Shown here piece by piece: positions 55,275 to 55,387 of a stretch of 55,387 bases of DNA. How positions within the stretch are numbered: the stretch's first letter is position 1; each line of letters starts with the position of its first letter. Made by a program: the position numbers and the translations under genes. Source of the stretch: Microcystis wesenbergii FACHB-1317 (GTDB taxonomy: Bacteria; Cyanobacteriota; Cyanobacteriia; Cyanobacteriales; Microcystaceae); NCBI RefSeq assembly GCF_014696875.1, contig NZ_JACJQV010000189.1:1-55387 (forward strand), given 5' to 3'. The notes below the pieces were generated by a model. The model was not told the DNA's origin. It saw only the letters and a program-made list of their open reading frames with translations, and did no database searches.

Positions 55275-55387
55275 TAGGGCTGATTCATTCTCTAGTTTGA
55301 TTCCTTGTTTGTCTGTCTTCAATCGCTTACGGGGCAAGCAAAGCAAGGCATTTTAAAAATTTTTCAGATATTTGTTCTGAGAAATTG
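55275..55387. mobile_element. MITE, family B, copy 2 (cut by window end)
   Basis: From AGGGCTGATTCATTCTC at 55276 to the end, 112 bp are identical to the start of the copy at 43885. About 65 more bp, including the other inverted repeat, would lie outside the window. The stretch 55060-55274 before it has no gene; it holds an ATGCCAACAGAGAATTTATC copy near 55179 shared with 44149 and a run of nine C residues. Confidence 0.9.

Overview
This window looks like a chromosomal segment of a unicellular bloom-forming cyanobacterium, most probably Microcystis. The evidence is the frequent HIP1 octamer GCGATCGC, a CURT1/CAAD thylakoid protein, a phytyl-transferring MenA, a group 3 (SigF-type) sigma factor, a CBS-CP12 fusion, the small RNA Yfr1, a groESL operon with both K-box and CIRCE, and dense small mobile elements, short repeats and toxin-antitoxin pairs. 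The genus is inferred from memory of related genomes; no search was run.

Layout. 1-1143: two IS630-type transposases, one running off the left edge and one decayed and split by a 122-bp MITE. 1844-5928: a three-gene surface-polysaccharide operon (coiled-coil methyltransferase and two glycosyltransferases). 5925-20000: mostly housekeeping genes (PhzF-like, Xaa-Pro peptidase, LigA, SppA, chorismate mutase, two alpha/beta hydrolases, LpxB-like, CbiG C-domain, AccA), with a tandem Uma2 pair and a DUF4160/HTH pair. 20099-27307: SpeE, a 310-bp heptanucleotide repeat, RecJ, a MoaD-like protein and SbcC. 27530-43644: a PIN toxin-antitoxin pair, rhodanese, HrcA, a PEP-CTERM protein, MenA, a HerA-like ATPase, RlmD, an anti-sigma-type ATPase, MetK, Yfr1, a UvrD/PcrA helicase, a DUF5615/DUF433 pair and CurT.

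44213-47725 is a compositionally distinct block, visibly richer in G+C than its surroundings. It carries a four-CBS-domain protein, a recombinase-like domain protein, thioredoxin, a zinc-ribbon protein and a CBS-CP12 fusion. It lies between a MITE and a decayed IS1 copy and reads as a transferred energy/redox-sensing module around the Calvin-cycle regulator CP12. This is the most interesting system in the window.

48209-52935 mixes decayed sequence (IS1 remnant, RHH antitoxin fragment, broken hicA, deleted vapC, duplicated leader) with intact aminotransferase V and sigF genes. 52936-55048 holds groESL with its terminator, promoter, CIRCE and K-box. The repressor that reads CIRCE, HrcA, is encoded at 28911-29987. 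The right edge cuts a second copy of the MITE seen at 43885.

No tRNA, rRNA, CRISPR array or prophage was seen.
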